64,000 bases of DNA from an uncultured Lachnospiraceae bacterium. Lineage in GTDB: Bacteria > Bacillota > Clostridia > Lachnospirales > Lachnospiraceae. Location of the stretch: assembly GCA_902476265.1 (NCBI GenBank), contig CABSCP010000014.1, positions 20,584 through 84,583 of the forward strand, in the 5' to 3' direction. Of the stretch, positions 33,325 through 42,206 are shown in pieces. A program made the translations under genes and the position numbers. The stretch's first letter is position 1; every line of letters begins with the position of its first letter. The notes under the pieces are model-generated. The model had not been told where the DNA came from. It saw only the letters and a list, made by a program, of their open reading frames with translations, and made no database searches.

Positions 33325-34788
33325 ATGATGAAATATTTACAGAGATTAGGGAAGTCCCTGATGCTCCCGGTAGCTTGTCTGCCGGTCTGTGGTATCCTTA
33401 TGGGTATCGGCTATATTTTGGCTCCTGCTGCTATGGCAGGTGAGGTAGCTGGTTTTACTTCCGGCGGCATAGTTTATACAATCGGCTTATTCCTGATTAA
33501 AGCGGGCGGCGCGCTTATTGACAACATGGCGTGGCTATTTGCAATTGGTGTTGCGGTAGGTATGTCTGAGGACGGCGAAGGAACCGCCGGATTGGCAGGC
33601 CTTGTAGCAATGCTGATGTTCCAGACTCTGCTTGGAACAACCGTTGTTGGTGCGTTGTTGGGAAAAGAAGCTCCGGCTGCATTTGGCAAGATTAACAACC
33701 AGTTTATCGGTATTCTTGCTGGTCTGATCGGTGCTACCTGCTATAATAAGTTTAAGAATACTAAGCTGCCGGATGCATTGGCTTTCTTCTCAGGAAAGAG
33801 AGCAGTTGCAATTGTAACCGCTTTGGTTTCTCTGGTATTCACGGGTATTCTTTTCTTTGTATGGCCTGTACTTTACGGTGGACTTGTTAAAGTTGGCGAA
33901 GGCATTTCCAGCATGGGACCGGTTGGCGTAGGTATTTATACATTCTTGAACCGTCTGTTAATTCCGGTTGGTCTGCATCATGCACTCAACTCAGTGTTTT
34001 GGTTTGACGTTGCAGGTATTAACGATCTGGGAAACTTCTGGGGAAATACAGGTACCCTTGGTGTTACAGGTCAGTACATGACAGGTTTCTTCCCGTTCAT
34101 GATGTTTGGTTTGCCTGCAGCTTGTCTGGCGATTTATCATACAGCTAAACCCGCTAAGAGAAAAATCGTGTTTGGTCTGCTTGCATCTGCAGCGTTTTGC
34201 GCATTCCTGACTGGTGTTACTGAGCCTATCGAGTTTTCATTTATGTTCCTGGCTCCCGCCTTGTATGTAGTGCATGCTTTACTGGCTGGTATTACGGCGG
34301 CAATTACAGTAGCCCTTCCTTTGAGATTAGGATTCTCCTTCTCAGGAGGTGCAATTGATGCTGTTTTGAGTGCATTCACACCTTTAGCTGAGAATCCTTG
34401 GCTTCTCATTCCGATCGGTATTGTAGTTGGTGTTATATATTATGTGGTTTTCCGTTTTGTCATCACAAAGTTTAACTTAAAGACACCTGGACGTGAAGAT
34501 GATGATGATATAGAAGCTGAAAAGAAGGTTAATCTGGCGAATAACGATTACACACAGGTTGCTGCCATTGTTTTGGAAGGCATCGGTGGTAAAGAGAACG
34601 TTGCAAGCTTAGATAACTGTATTACCAGACTTCGGTTTGAAATCAAAGATTACACTAAGGTAGATGATAAGAAAATTAAATCTGCAGGTGTAGCAGGTGT
34701 TATCAGACCTAGTAAAACATCAGTTCAAGTCATCGTTGGAACGAAAGTTCAGTTCGTTGCTGATGAAATGAAGAAGATGCTGAAATAA
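33325..34788 (+). CDS. nagE: PTS EIICB permease, NagE-like (GlcNAc or glucose)
   Basis: A 487-residue EIIC-EIIB fusion. Membrane EIIC spans about 1-385 and includes NRLLIPVGLHHALNSVFWFDV, FLTGVTEPIEFSFMFLAP and LGFSFSGGAID; the last two resemble NagE more than PtsG. A charged linker (EDDDDIEAEKK) leads to EIIB with the phosphocysteine in LDNCITRLRFEI. No EIIA is attached; crr upstream can supply it. Location ahead of nagB and nagA (now separated by the lanthipeptide island) supports GlcNAc. A second ATG three bases later is possible as start. Confidence 0.85.
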   Translation: MMKYLQRLGKSLMLPVACLPVCGILMGIGYILAPAAMAGEVAGFTSGGIVYTIGLFLIKAGGALIDNMAWLFAIGVAVGMSEDGEGTAGLAGLVAMLMFQTLLGTTVVGALLGKEAPAAFGKINNQFIGILAGLIGATCYNKFKNTKLPDALAFFSGKRAVAIVTALVSLVFTGILFFVWPVLYGGLVKVGEGISSMGPVGVGIYTFLNRLLIPVGLHHALNSVFWFDVAGINDLGNFWGNTGTLGVTGQYMTGFFPFMMFGLPAACLAIYHTAKPAKRKIVFGLLASAAFCAFLTGVTEPIEFSFMFLAPALYVVHALLAGITAAITVALPLRLGFSFSGGAIDAVLSAFTPLAENPWLLIPIGIVVGVIYYVVFRFVITKFNLKTPGREDDDDIEAEKKVNLANNDYTQVAAIVLEGIGGKENVASLDNCITRLRFEIKDYTKVDDKKIKSAGVAGVIRPSKTSVQVIVGTKVQFVADEMKKMLK

Positions 34789-34840
34789 GAACTATCATTA
34801 ATTAGACAAGTGCTTGAAAGACAGCACATTCCCCTAGCAC

Positions 34841-34870
34841 ATCGGAAGCCTTCATAAGGAGGCTTCCGAT
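34841..34870 (+). terminator. Terminator after nagE
   Basis: Perfect eleven-base arms ATCGGAAGCCT (34841-34851) and AGGCTTCCGAT (34860-34870) with an eight-base loop; the T tract is weak (TTAGTATTT). It marks the left edge of the AT-rich island. Confidence 0.75.
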
Positions 34871-34934
34871 TTAGTATTTGTTAACTAACTTATAGATTTC
34901 TTTTGTTCAAAAGGGCGTAGAGGGGCAAAACATA

Positions 34935-36239
34935 GTGCATATAAAAGAAGATTTAATAATTAATAGATACAATATATCTGATGAAAAAATAGATACAATT
35001 AAATATATTATAGAAACATATCTTGAAAAAATTGATTATTTTTCTTGTCCTGAAAATAAAAGCATATCAGAGGAAATTGGTTATTTAGGGGTTGCGTCTG
35101 AACTTCTATCTGTTGTTGAATGTGATGAATATTTCTATTATGTACTATTTAAAATAATAAAAAGTATTAGAGATAATATAGAAATTGGAAATTTAAGATC
35201 TATTTCTTTACATGAAGGACTTTCTAATATTGGAGTCTTTTTAACTACGATTGCTGAGAATACAGGTAGTTATAAAAAATTTTTGCATGAATTAAATCAT
35301 CTCATATGTATAACGGTTGAAGAACAATATAAAAGTTATATATTTGAAGGAAACATATGCACACAAAACTTTGACATTATATGTGGCTTTTCGGGGGTTG
35401 GGAATTATTTACTTCATTATTCGAACGATTGTGAAGTTCAAAAAGCATTGCAATTAATATGCAAATATTTGGTACGAATTACAGAATATATATATGTTGA
35501 AAAAAAACGTTTTCCGGGGTGGTATATTTGTCCTGATAATGAGCATTATCTTGATGCATACGCTATGTATGAAGGTGGCTATATAAACTATAGTGTATCT
35601 CATGGAAGTGGGGGAATTTTACTTTTTTTAGTAAATGCGTATGAGAGAGGTATTTTGGTTGAGGGACTGAAAGATGCTATAAATAGAATTGTAAAAGAAT
35701 ATGTTGTGGTAAACAGTTTGGGAAATGGTCAATGGTGGGCTGGAATAATTTCAAAAGCGGCATATGGCAAAGGGCTTTTACCCAATTTATCAGGACGACA
35801 AAGTTGGTGCTATGGGGATATATCTGTTTTACTAGCCTTGTACAAAAGCTCTAAAGTATTAGAATTGGAACAGTTCGAAATTAAGATCTATAATGAATTA
35901 ACTAGAATTGCAAAAATGGATATTAAACAATATCATCTAAACTCTCCCATCATTTGTCATGGTTATGCTGGGACTTTGACAATTTTTAGAACATTGTATG
36001 AAGAGACAAATGAACCTGTTTTTTTTGATACCATGATGAGACTGTTGTCATTTACATTGAATAGTTTTAATAATAATTCTTTATATGGATTTAGAAATGT
36101 AATATCTCAAACTGGTATTAGTTTAGTTTATAATGATGACAATTCATTTTTAAATGGTGCATCAGGAATAATTATGGAACTTTTAGCCTGGGTAAAAGAA
36201 AAATCATATTTTGAGAGCATGCTATTATTAAAAAGTTAG
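34935..36239 (+). CDS. lanC: LanC-like lanthipeptide cyclase (canonical active site)
   Basis: A 434-residue protein with the LanC alpha-toroid signatures: GFSGVGNYLL, YSVSHGSGGILLFL, SWCYGDISVLL and IICHGYAGTL. The catalytic His223 and the zinc ligands Cys292, Cys341 and His342 are all present. LanC enzymes activate cysteine thiols for addition to dehydroalanine/dehydrobutyrine in the precursor, forming thioether rings. The start is GTG at 34935 after GAGGGG. No clear promoter was found in the 64 bases ahead. The gene is followed by lanB, in the reverse of the usual lanB-lanC order. Cytosolic. Confidence 0.9.
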   Translation: MHIKEDLIINRYNISDEKIDTIKYIIETYLEKIDYFSCPENKSISEEIGYLGVASELLSVVECDEYFYYVLFKIIKSIRDNIEIGNLRSISLHEGLSNIGVFLTTIAENTGSYKKFLHELNHLICITVEEQYKSYIFEGNICTQNFDIICGFSGVGNYLLHYSNDCEVQKALQLICKYLVRITEYIYVEKKRFPGWYICPDNEHYLDAYAMYEGGYINYSVSHGSGGILLFLVNAYERGILVEGLKDAINRIVKEYVVVNSLGNGQWWAGIISKAAYGKGLLPNLSGRQSWCYGDISVLLALYKSSKVLELEQFEIKIYNELTRIAKMDIKQYHLNSPIICHGYAGTLTIFRTLYEETNEPVFFDTMMRLLSFTLNSFNNNSLYGFRNVISQTGISLVYNDDNSFLNGASGIIMELLAWVKEKSYFESMLLLKS

Positions 36240-36281
36240 ATGTTAAATTTGACTTGCATAAAATTATTATGGGGAAAAACT

Positions 36282-39200
36282 ATGGAAAAAATATATCAAA
36301 GTATAAATCCTATTGCGGTGAGAATAGCCTTGGGAACCGAAATGGAGTATCTTAAGTTTATGGAAAAAGAAAGTGTAAAGGATTTGAGTAATGAAGTGAA
36401 AGAATCTATTTTAGCTGCTTCAACTGATTTATTTGAATCAATGTCGAAAGATATAACTCAGAACAAATATGAAGCCATGATAAGATCTGTTTTCAAATAT
36501 GAAATAAGAAGAGCAACTCGCTGTACGCCATATGGTTTTTTTGCCGGGGTTGGGGTGGGAAAATATTTGGAAAAAACAAATTTGAAATTTGATAATTCGT
36601 GTGTAATTAAAAGAGCACGCGTAGATATGAATTGGCTTTTTAATTATATTAATCAGATTATTAAAAAAGAGTCATTGATACTTGGAATGAAGGTAAGAAT
36701 CAATAAATCTTGTTATAGAAAAGGGGATAGATTTTACAATCCTGTCTATTCAGAAGGCGGTAATTCTGAGGACAATAAATCCAGAATTTTTTCTATACGT
36801 TTTACTAAATCTGTAGAATTTGTTATTAATTTGACTCAAAATTATATTTTATGTAAAGACTTACTTGAAGAAATAGTGAAGAAATTTGATATTGCAGAAC
36901 TAAAGGCGAAGAATTTTTTATTGGACCTTATTAAACATGAATTTTTAATACTTCAAATTTTTCCACCATTGATTAATACGAACCCTTTAACATATGTTAT
37001 AGATATCTTAAATAAATGTGGTGAAGAAAATGACGAAATAGAGTTTTTATCCAAAATAAATCAAAAACTTAATATTTATAATAAGATGCGGCTAGGTGAT
37101 GGAATAGAAAATTATAAAGAAATAATTAACTATATGAAAAGTAAGGTGGAGGCACGAAATTATATACAGGTCGATGCAAAAATTATTTTATATGAAAATG
37201 GTATTTCTTTTAAAATAAAAGAGGAAATTGAAAAAACAGTAAATATGCTAACTATGCTGTCATCAGGATATAGTGAGCCAGATTTTTTAATAAAATATAA
37301 AGAGGAGTTTATAGATAAATATGGTTATTGGACTGAAGTGCCAATTTTGGAATTGTTAGATGAAAGCATTGGACTAGGAATTCCGGCTAATTATAAGGGT
37401 TCACAAAAAAAGCATGTGGAATGTATAAGCCCAAATAAAGCAATTGATGAAATGAATAATCTCCTTTTAAACAGAGCAATAAAAGCAATTAAAGATGGTG
37501 TGAATAAAATTTATATTAATGATACAGATCTGAAAGAAGTATGTAAGAATTTTACAATGAATACAGATATACTTTTAGATACTCAAGAAATTTTTGCTCA
37601 AATTTTGGCTGATAAGTCCGAGTTAATAGATAATGGAGAATTTGAACTTTTACTGAGTGGTTGTATATCTTCCTCTGGAGCATTGAATTCGTTAGGAAGA
37701 TTTTCAGATATGTTTTGGAATGAACAGGAAGTTAATAAAGAACTAAAAGAAATAGAAGAAAATCTATTGGGAAATGAATATATTATTGCAGAATTAACGG
37801 AACAGTTTACTACAGGTAGAATAGCAAATGTAGATATGAATTATAATTCATGGGACTATCAGCTATGTACGAATTCAAATTTTTGTAGTGGTAAAGAGCA
37901 TATTGAATTAGATGATATATATATAGGAATAGATAAAAAAACGCAAAGATTTTATGCTAAGTCCCATAAATTCAATAAAAAGATTTATGCAAGAACAACT
38001 CATATGTTAAATCCTAGTTTGGGAAGTGCACCATATCGATTTTTGCGTGATATCTCCTCAATGTGTTCAAAATTCCAAACGGGCGAAGAAGTAGCAATGC
38101 TTGGATCAAACAAATTTATTTATTTCCCGAGAATTATGTATGGAAAAACAATTTTAAAGCCAGCAAGATGGAGAGTAGATTGTAAAAAAACGAAACATAA
38201 AGAGTTTAATGCTTGGGACAAAGAATTCTTAGATTATGTTTTACAATATAATATACCAGAATATGTAAACTATATTGTAGGTGATAATTTTTTAAAAATT
38301 GATTTGAAAGAAAAGAAATGTAGAGAATTGTTATACTATAGTATAAGTATATCAAAAGAATTTATATTAACAGAAGACTTGACAAAGGACTCATATTTAT
38401 GGATTAAAGATAATGCTGGTTATAAGCATTGTGGCGAAATGGTATTCACCTGTGTGAAAAAACAGAAAATAAACAAAAGCGTAACTAAAGAGGAAATACA
38501 ATTGGAAAAGCCATATTATTCCAATGATAAAGGCAGAATATTATTCCCGGGAGAAGATGGATGGTTTTATTATCGATTATATGGGATGATTGGGAGAGAA
38601 GACGAATTTATTGGCAGTGAATTAAAGAGATTATCAGAGTCTTTGTATGAACGGGAAATTATTGATCATCACTACTTTATACGCTATTTTGACCAGAAGA
38701 TGCATGTACGTGTACGCTTTCAGGTTAAAAAAGGGATGTCTGAAGAATTTATGAGCACTTTTCATTCTTGGCTTATAGAAGAACGGAGCAAGGGAATGGT
38801 GACGGATCTCAGTTTATCGGTTTATGAAAGAGAAATCGAAAGATATGGAGGATATGGTGTATATTCTCTTGCTGAAAACATATTTGAAGCAGATAGTTTA
38901 TTTGTTGAAAGTTTAAAGGAAGCGGAATATTTTAAGATACGTATACCAGATAGAGAGTGTCTGGCCATATGGTCAATACAAGCAATGTTATCGAGCTTTG
39001 GAATGGATTCATTTGAAGCTGAAAGCTGGTTGTCTTTAGATATAAAGAATAATGACTATAGGGAGATTTATAAAGAAAGCGAAAAAAAATATATAGATAG
39101 TCTGGAAATGGATAAAAATAAGGTGCCAGAAAATATATTTAAGAACTATTTAAAAAGAAATAAGCTATTGCGGATTTATTGGGATGAAATGAGAGGGGGG

Positions 39201-39389
39201 GAAACTAAATTTTCTAATACAAAAGATGATATACTGTCTTCGTTCATACATATGTTTTGTAATCGCTTTATGGCAGATACAGAATGGGAGACAAAAGTGA
39301 GAGCTTTAACTAGGCATAGTCTACATTCAATTAATTCGTATAATAAGTACAAAATAAAAAGAAATATAAGCGAAATATTGGAAAAATAA
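36282..39389 (+). CDS. lanB: LanB-type lanthipeptide dehydratase (full length)
   Basis: About 1035 residues, the size of a complete class I LanB. The N-terminal glutamylation domain shows RRATRCTPYGFFAGVGVGKY (compare RSTPFGLFAG in the family). The C-terminal elimination domain begins near WFYYRLYG and has HVRVRFQVKK and a terminal SSFIHMFCNRFMAD segment. Known LanB enzymes transfer Glu from glutamyl-tRNA to Ser/Thr of the precursor and then eliminate it. I chose ATG 36282, which has GGGG eight bases ahead; an ATG at 36240 directly after the lanC stop would add 14 hydrophobic residues without a ribosome site. Both domains present means this is not a split dehydratase. Confidence 0.9.
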   Translation: MEKIYQSINPIAVRIALGTEMEYLKFMEKESVKDLSNEVKESILAASTDLFESMSKDITQNKYEAMIRSVFKYEIRRATRCTPYGFFAGVGVGKYLEKTNLKFDNSCVIKRARVDMNWLFNYINQIIKKESLILGMKVRINKSCYRKGDRFYNPVYSEGGNSEDNKSRIFSIRFTKSVEFVINLTQNYILCKDLLEEIVKKFDIAELKAKNFLLDLIKHEFLILQIFPPLINTNPLTYVIDILNKCGEENDEIEFLSKINQKLNIYNKMRLGDGIENYKEIINYMKSKVEARNYIQVDAKIILYENGISFKIKEEIEKTVNMLTMLSSGYSEPDFLIKYKEEFIDKYGYWTEVPILELLDESIGLGIPANYKGSQKKHVECISPNKAIDEMNNLLLNRAIKAIKDGVNKIYINDTDLKEVCKNFTMNTDILLDTQEIFAQILADKSELIDNGEFELLLSGCISSSGALNSLGRFSDMFWNEQEVNKELKEIEENLLGNEYIIAELTEQFTTGRIANVDMNYNSWDYQLCTNSNFCSGKEHIELDDIYIGIDKKTQRFYAKSHKFNKKIYARTTHMLNPSLGSAPYRFLRDISSMCSKFQTGEEVAMLGSNKFIYFPRIMYGKTILKPARWRVDCKKTKHKEFNAWDKEFLDYVLQYNIPEYVNYIVGDNFLKIDLKEKKCRELLYYSISISKEFILTEDLTKDSYLWIKDNAGYKHCGEMVFTCVKKQKINKSVTKEEIQLEKPYYSNDKGRILFPGEDGWFYYRLYGMIGREDEFIGSELKRLSESLYEREIIDHHYFIRYFDQKMHVRVRFQVKKGMSEEFMSTFHSWLIEERSKGMVTDLSLSVYEREIERYGGYGVYSLAENIFEADSLFVESLKEAEYFKIRIPDRECLAIWSIQAMLSSFGMDSFEAESWLSLDIKNNDYREIYKESEKKYIDSLEMDKNKVPENIFKNYLKRNKLLRIYWDEMRGGETKFSNTKDDILSSFIHMFCNRFMADTEWETKVRALTRHSLHSINSYNKYKIKRNISEILEK

Positions 39390-39482
39390 GATGATGAGTT
39401 ATTGTAAATAGTAAATGGTGTCAAAATATATAGCAATATAATAACAAAAATGGTAGCAATAACAAAAAAATATTGTGCATTA

Positions 39483-39511
39483 TTGACAAATTATATAATG
39501 AAGACTATAAT
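39483..39511 (+). promoter_or_regulatory. Consensus promoter of lanA
   Basis: TTGACA (39483-39488) and TATAAT (39506-39511), both perfect, 17 bases apart, 44 bases before the start. This is among the strongest promoters in the window and would make the precursor the most abundant message of the cluster. Confidence 0.85.
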
Positions 39512-39554
39512 AAAATCGTAGTTGATGTTTAGTAGTTGATAAGGAGGTATGGAT

Positions 39555-39710
39555 ATGGCTTATACGGATGATTTTGATCTGGATCTGCAGGGGATTGAAT
39601 TAGATTCTTTTGTAAATGCTAATGTTACAAAAGATGGAGAAAGAGAGGCATATGTGTCTCCCAATGCTGCTACCAATTATATTACATGCAGATGCACTTT
39701 CTGCTGTTAG
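39555..39710 (+). CDS. lanA: Class I lanthipeptide-type precursor peptide
   Basis: Fifty-one codons between AAGGAGG (39541-39547) and TAG. The leader holds FDLDLQ at residues 7-12, the equivalent of the FNLD box that LanB and LanC recognise, followed by acidic leader (ELDSFVNANV). The C-terminal core reads SPNAATNYITCRCTFCC: four dehydratable residues (Ser35, Thr40, Thr44, Thr48) and four cysteines (45, 47, 50, 51). T-x-T-C-x-C resembles the interlocked rings at the nisin C-terminus, and the CC end recalls epidermin-type peptides, but there is no LanD here. The cleavage site is not apparent and no double-glycine is present. An ATG at 39549 is too close to the ribosome site. Confidence 0.88.
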   Translation: MAYTDDFDLDLQGIELDSFVNANVTKDGEREAYVSPNAATNYITCRCTFCC

Positions 39711-39743
39711 GTGGCACATTTACAAAAAAATGATATAACTTGC

Positions 39744-39787
39744 AAAGATAGGTAGTGGATACATATAGATCCACTATCTATCTTTTT
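39744..39787 (+). terminator. Strong terminator after lanA
   Basis: Seventeen-base arms at 39744-39760 and 39769-39785 (one G-T pair), eight-base loop, T run 39783-39787. It makes lanA a single-gene transcript with limited read-through to the glycosyltransferase. Confidence 0.93.
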
Positions 39788-39846
39788 AATCATAAAGTAG
39801 AATTTACTAAGATCGCTCTCTGGTATTTAAATCAAAGGTTGATAAA

Positions 39847-41067
39847 ATGAAAAAAGAATATTTAGAAAGTATGGCTGATGAAGTAGTGTATATTCCAGAT
39901 AATATTCGTGGAGTATATGAACATAAAATGAAAGAATTATTAGAGGACACATTTTATGAAGAAAACAGAAAAGAACAGAAAATATTTTTGTCGGCAGTAA
40001 TTGTATGTAAAAATGAAGAAGATGTTATTAAAAATTGTTTAGATAGCTTAATACTGTCAGAATTTGATGAAATCCTCGTTGTAGATACAGGATCTACAGA
40101 TAAAACTATAGCTATTGTAAATGAGTACATGATTAAAGACAAATCAGTAAGATTGACACATTATTGTTGGTGTGATGATTTTTCTTCCGCTCGTAATTTT
40201 GGAATAGATAATTCAAAGGGCAATTGGATTTTTTTTATAGATGCAGATGAAAAATTAAAAAAGCGAAATGGAAGAAGCATTAAGGAAATAATTAGCTTTT
40301 ATAGCAGAATATTAGGTGATTGTATTGGGTTCTCACCTGTTATAATAAGCCTGCCTAATAATAGATTATATAAAAAACCACGCATATTCTGCAAAAATGC
40401 TGATTACAGATATTTTGGATATGTACATGAGATTTTAAGAAATAGTAGAAATGAATATGTATTTATTCCATATATTACAATAAATATTATAATAGAACAT
40501 GTTGGATATACATTAGATAGAATAGACAATAAAATTAAAAGAAATATGTATCTGCTGAATAAAAATATTTTACATGAACCAAATAATCCATTATGGTATT
40601 GTTACAAACTTAGAGATGGGGAGGATATATTAAGTATCGATGAAAAGGTGAAGTTATATAATAAAGTGTGTCTTCTTTGTAATTCCCCAATAAAAGAAAA
40701 CTATTATTTATATTGCTGTAGATGGGCGTCCATTATTATGATTCAGGATTTCGTTGAGAAAAAATCTATTAATGAAGCGAAAGCTATCCTGTTAAAACTT
40801 AAAAATTTAGAGGGATCTTGTAAATCAGATATATTCTATTTAGAATGTATTATAAAAATGAAAGAAATAGATTTACAATTGGAAGAAATGGAGAAACAGG
40901 CAAATTGTGTTCGACAGATTGAGAGTTTTAAGGCTTCTTTGATTAATACCGAAGGATATCACATAGATGAAGTTATAATGAAATTAGATGAGATGCAACA
41001 TAAGATGGGGATATATATAGAATATAAAGATTTTTTGTTGAACGTTGGTTATATACGAAAGGTATAG
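39847..41067 (+). CDS. Family 2 glycosyltransferase, SunS-like
   Basis: A 406-residue protein. Residues 48-140 form a GT-A core: LSAVIVCKNEEDVI, ILVVDTGSTDKT, DDFSSARNFGIDNSKGNW and metal-binding DAD at 132-134 (IFFIDADEK). Residues 270-406 are helical and repeat-like. Size, the CDDFSSARN motif and a helical C-terminus match SunS/ThuS, the enzymes that put sugar on Cys or Ser of glycocin peptides such as sublancin. There is no membrane segment, so it is not a wall-polymer enzyme of the usual kind. Its position right after lanA makes the precursor the probable acceptor (inference). Sugar donor and target residue are unknown. Confidence 0.8.
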   Translation: MKKEYLESMADEVVYIPDNIRGVYEHKMKELLEDTFYEENRKEQKIFLSAVIVCKNEEDVIKNCLDSLILSEFDEILVVDTGSTDKTIAIVNEYMIKDKSVRLTHYCWCDDFSSARNFGIDNSKGNWIFFIDADEKLKKRNGRSIKEIISFYSRILGDCIGFSPVIISLPNNRLYKKPRIFCKNADYRYFGYVHEILRNSRNEYVFIPYITINIIIEHVGYTLDRIDNKIKRNMYLLNKNILHEPNNPLWYCYKLRDGEDILSIDEKVKLYNKVCLLCNSPIKENYYLYCCRWASIIMIQDFVEKKSINEAKAILLKLKNLEGSCKSDIFYLECIIKMKEIDLQLEEMEKQANCVRQIESFKASLINTEGYHIDEVIMKLDEMQHKMGIYIEYKDFLLNVGYIRKV

Positions 41068-41069
41068 GT

Positions 41070-42206
41070 ATGAAAAAGGAATTAGATCAAAAAAAAGAAA
41101 TTACCAACTTGACAAATCTATTTTTGAAAGTGAGAGATAACTGTTATGATCCGCCGATAGATGAAGTGGTATTAAAAGTTAGACTTTTATCTGTATACTG
41201 GGATTATTTAGATACAGAATCACAATCAAAATATTTTACGAGTAGTTTAATGTTAGTAAAAAAGTATGTAGAAAATGGCATAAAGGATAAGTCTGTTCAA
41301 CTGAGTCAATTTTGTGATTTAGGAGTTGCATTATATTTTTTTAACCAAAGTACAAAAAGGTTAGATAAGTTTATTTTATCTTTCAATAAAATATTTAAGA
41401 TGTTTGCAGAAGCATATATTCTGAATTGTTCTCAAATTAATAATTTCGGTATAATAAATATTTCCTGCGAAGACGGTATAAGCAAAGTTATAAAATATAT
41501 GTTGTGTTATAAAACATTTTACTTTGAAAATATAAACAAATTATCGCGGATTTTAGTTAATGCGACAAAAGCGAAGATAAAAAATGATTTTCATGTTGAT
41601 TTGGGGATGAGATACGGTATTGGAGGGGTGTTATCTACCTTGACGAATATATATGATTCGGGATTCCGTTATGATTACATAAAAGAGGAGATTGCTTTTT
41701 GCATTAAACTATATAATGAAAGTAAATTGGATTACTGGGATTTGAGTTTTTGGCCTGCAATATACAATAGGAAATGTGATAATTATCCTAATTTAGTTGA
41801 CGATTGGAACTATGGTGCATCAAAAATCTTGCTGAATTTACTTAGAGGGTCTCAGTGTATTGGTAAAAAAGGAGAAATTTACCTTAAAGAACTGCAGTTT
41901 CATAGTTATTTACCATTAGGCGATCATTTTTTAAGCGGTCCTGGCTATTCTGGAGGGGTCTCTGGGCTTTTAGAAGTAATAGACTATTGTTATAAGAATT
42001 ATCATGAGCCGTGTTTTTACTTGAAAAAAATTTCTTTGATTCAAAATATTTTAGAATCGAAACGTGTTGAAGGGAATTATATTTTTTATGAGTTTTCGGA
42101 AAAAGATGGTCGCCTTTTAAAGACGGTAAAAACTAAAGAAAATTCTATTCTGGAAAATTATATGGTTTATATTGTTTTATGTGAAACTCTGTGTTCTATG
42201 CGTTAA
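41070..42206 (+). CDS. Degenerate LanC-like protein without zinc ligands
   Basis: A 378-residue protein whose C-terminal half follows the LanC pattern: GMRYGIGGVLSTL, FWPAIYN, DDWNYGASKILLNLL, SGPGYSGGVSGLLEVI. Aligning by these blocks with the cluster's true LanC, His223 becomes Tyr182, zinc Cys292 becomes Asn247, and Cys341-His342 become Gly290-Pro291. All catalytic and metal residues are therefore gone while fold-forming glycines remain. It is intact and starts two bases after the glycosyltransferase stop, so it is probably selected for something other than cyclisation, for example leader binding or a scaffold for the glycosyltransferase (inference). Confidence 0.8.
   Translation: MKKELDQKKEITNLTNLFLKVRDNCYDPPIDEVVLKVRLLSVYWDYLDTESQSKYFTSSLMLVKKYVENGIKDKSVQLSQFCDLGVALYFFNQSTKRLDKFILSFNKIFKMFAEAYILNCSQINNFGIINISCEDGISKVIKYMLCYKTFYFENINKLSRILVNATKAKIKNDFHVDLGMRYGIGGVLSTLTNIYDSGFRYDYIKEEIAFCIKLYNESKLDYWDLSFWPAIYNRKCDNYPNLVDDWNYGASKILLNLLRGSQCIGKKGEIYLKELQFHSYLPLGDHFLSGPGYSGGVSGLLEVIDYCYKNYHEPCFYLKKISLIQNILESKRVEGNYIFYEFSEKDGRLLKTVKTKENSILENYMVYIVLCETLCSMR

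Noticed and set aside
39549..39554. Earlier in-frame ATG for the lanthipeptide precursor
   Set aside because: It lies one base after AAGGAGG, too close for initiation; ATG 39555 is seven bases away.
41070..42206. Second LanC-like gene as a decaying pseudogene
   Set aside because: The frame is fully open, tightly spaced after the glycosyltransferase, and fold-forming residues are retained while only active-site residues differ, which is unlike random decay.
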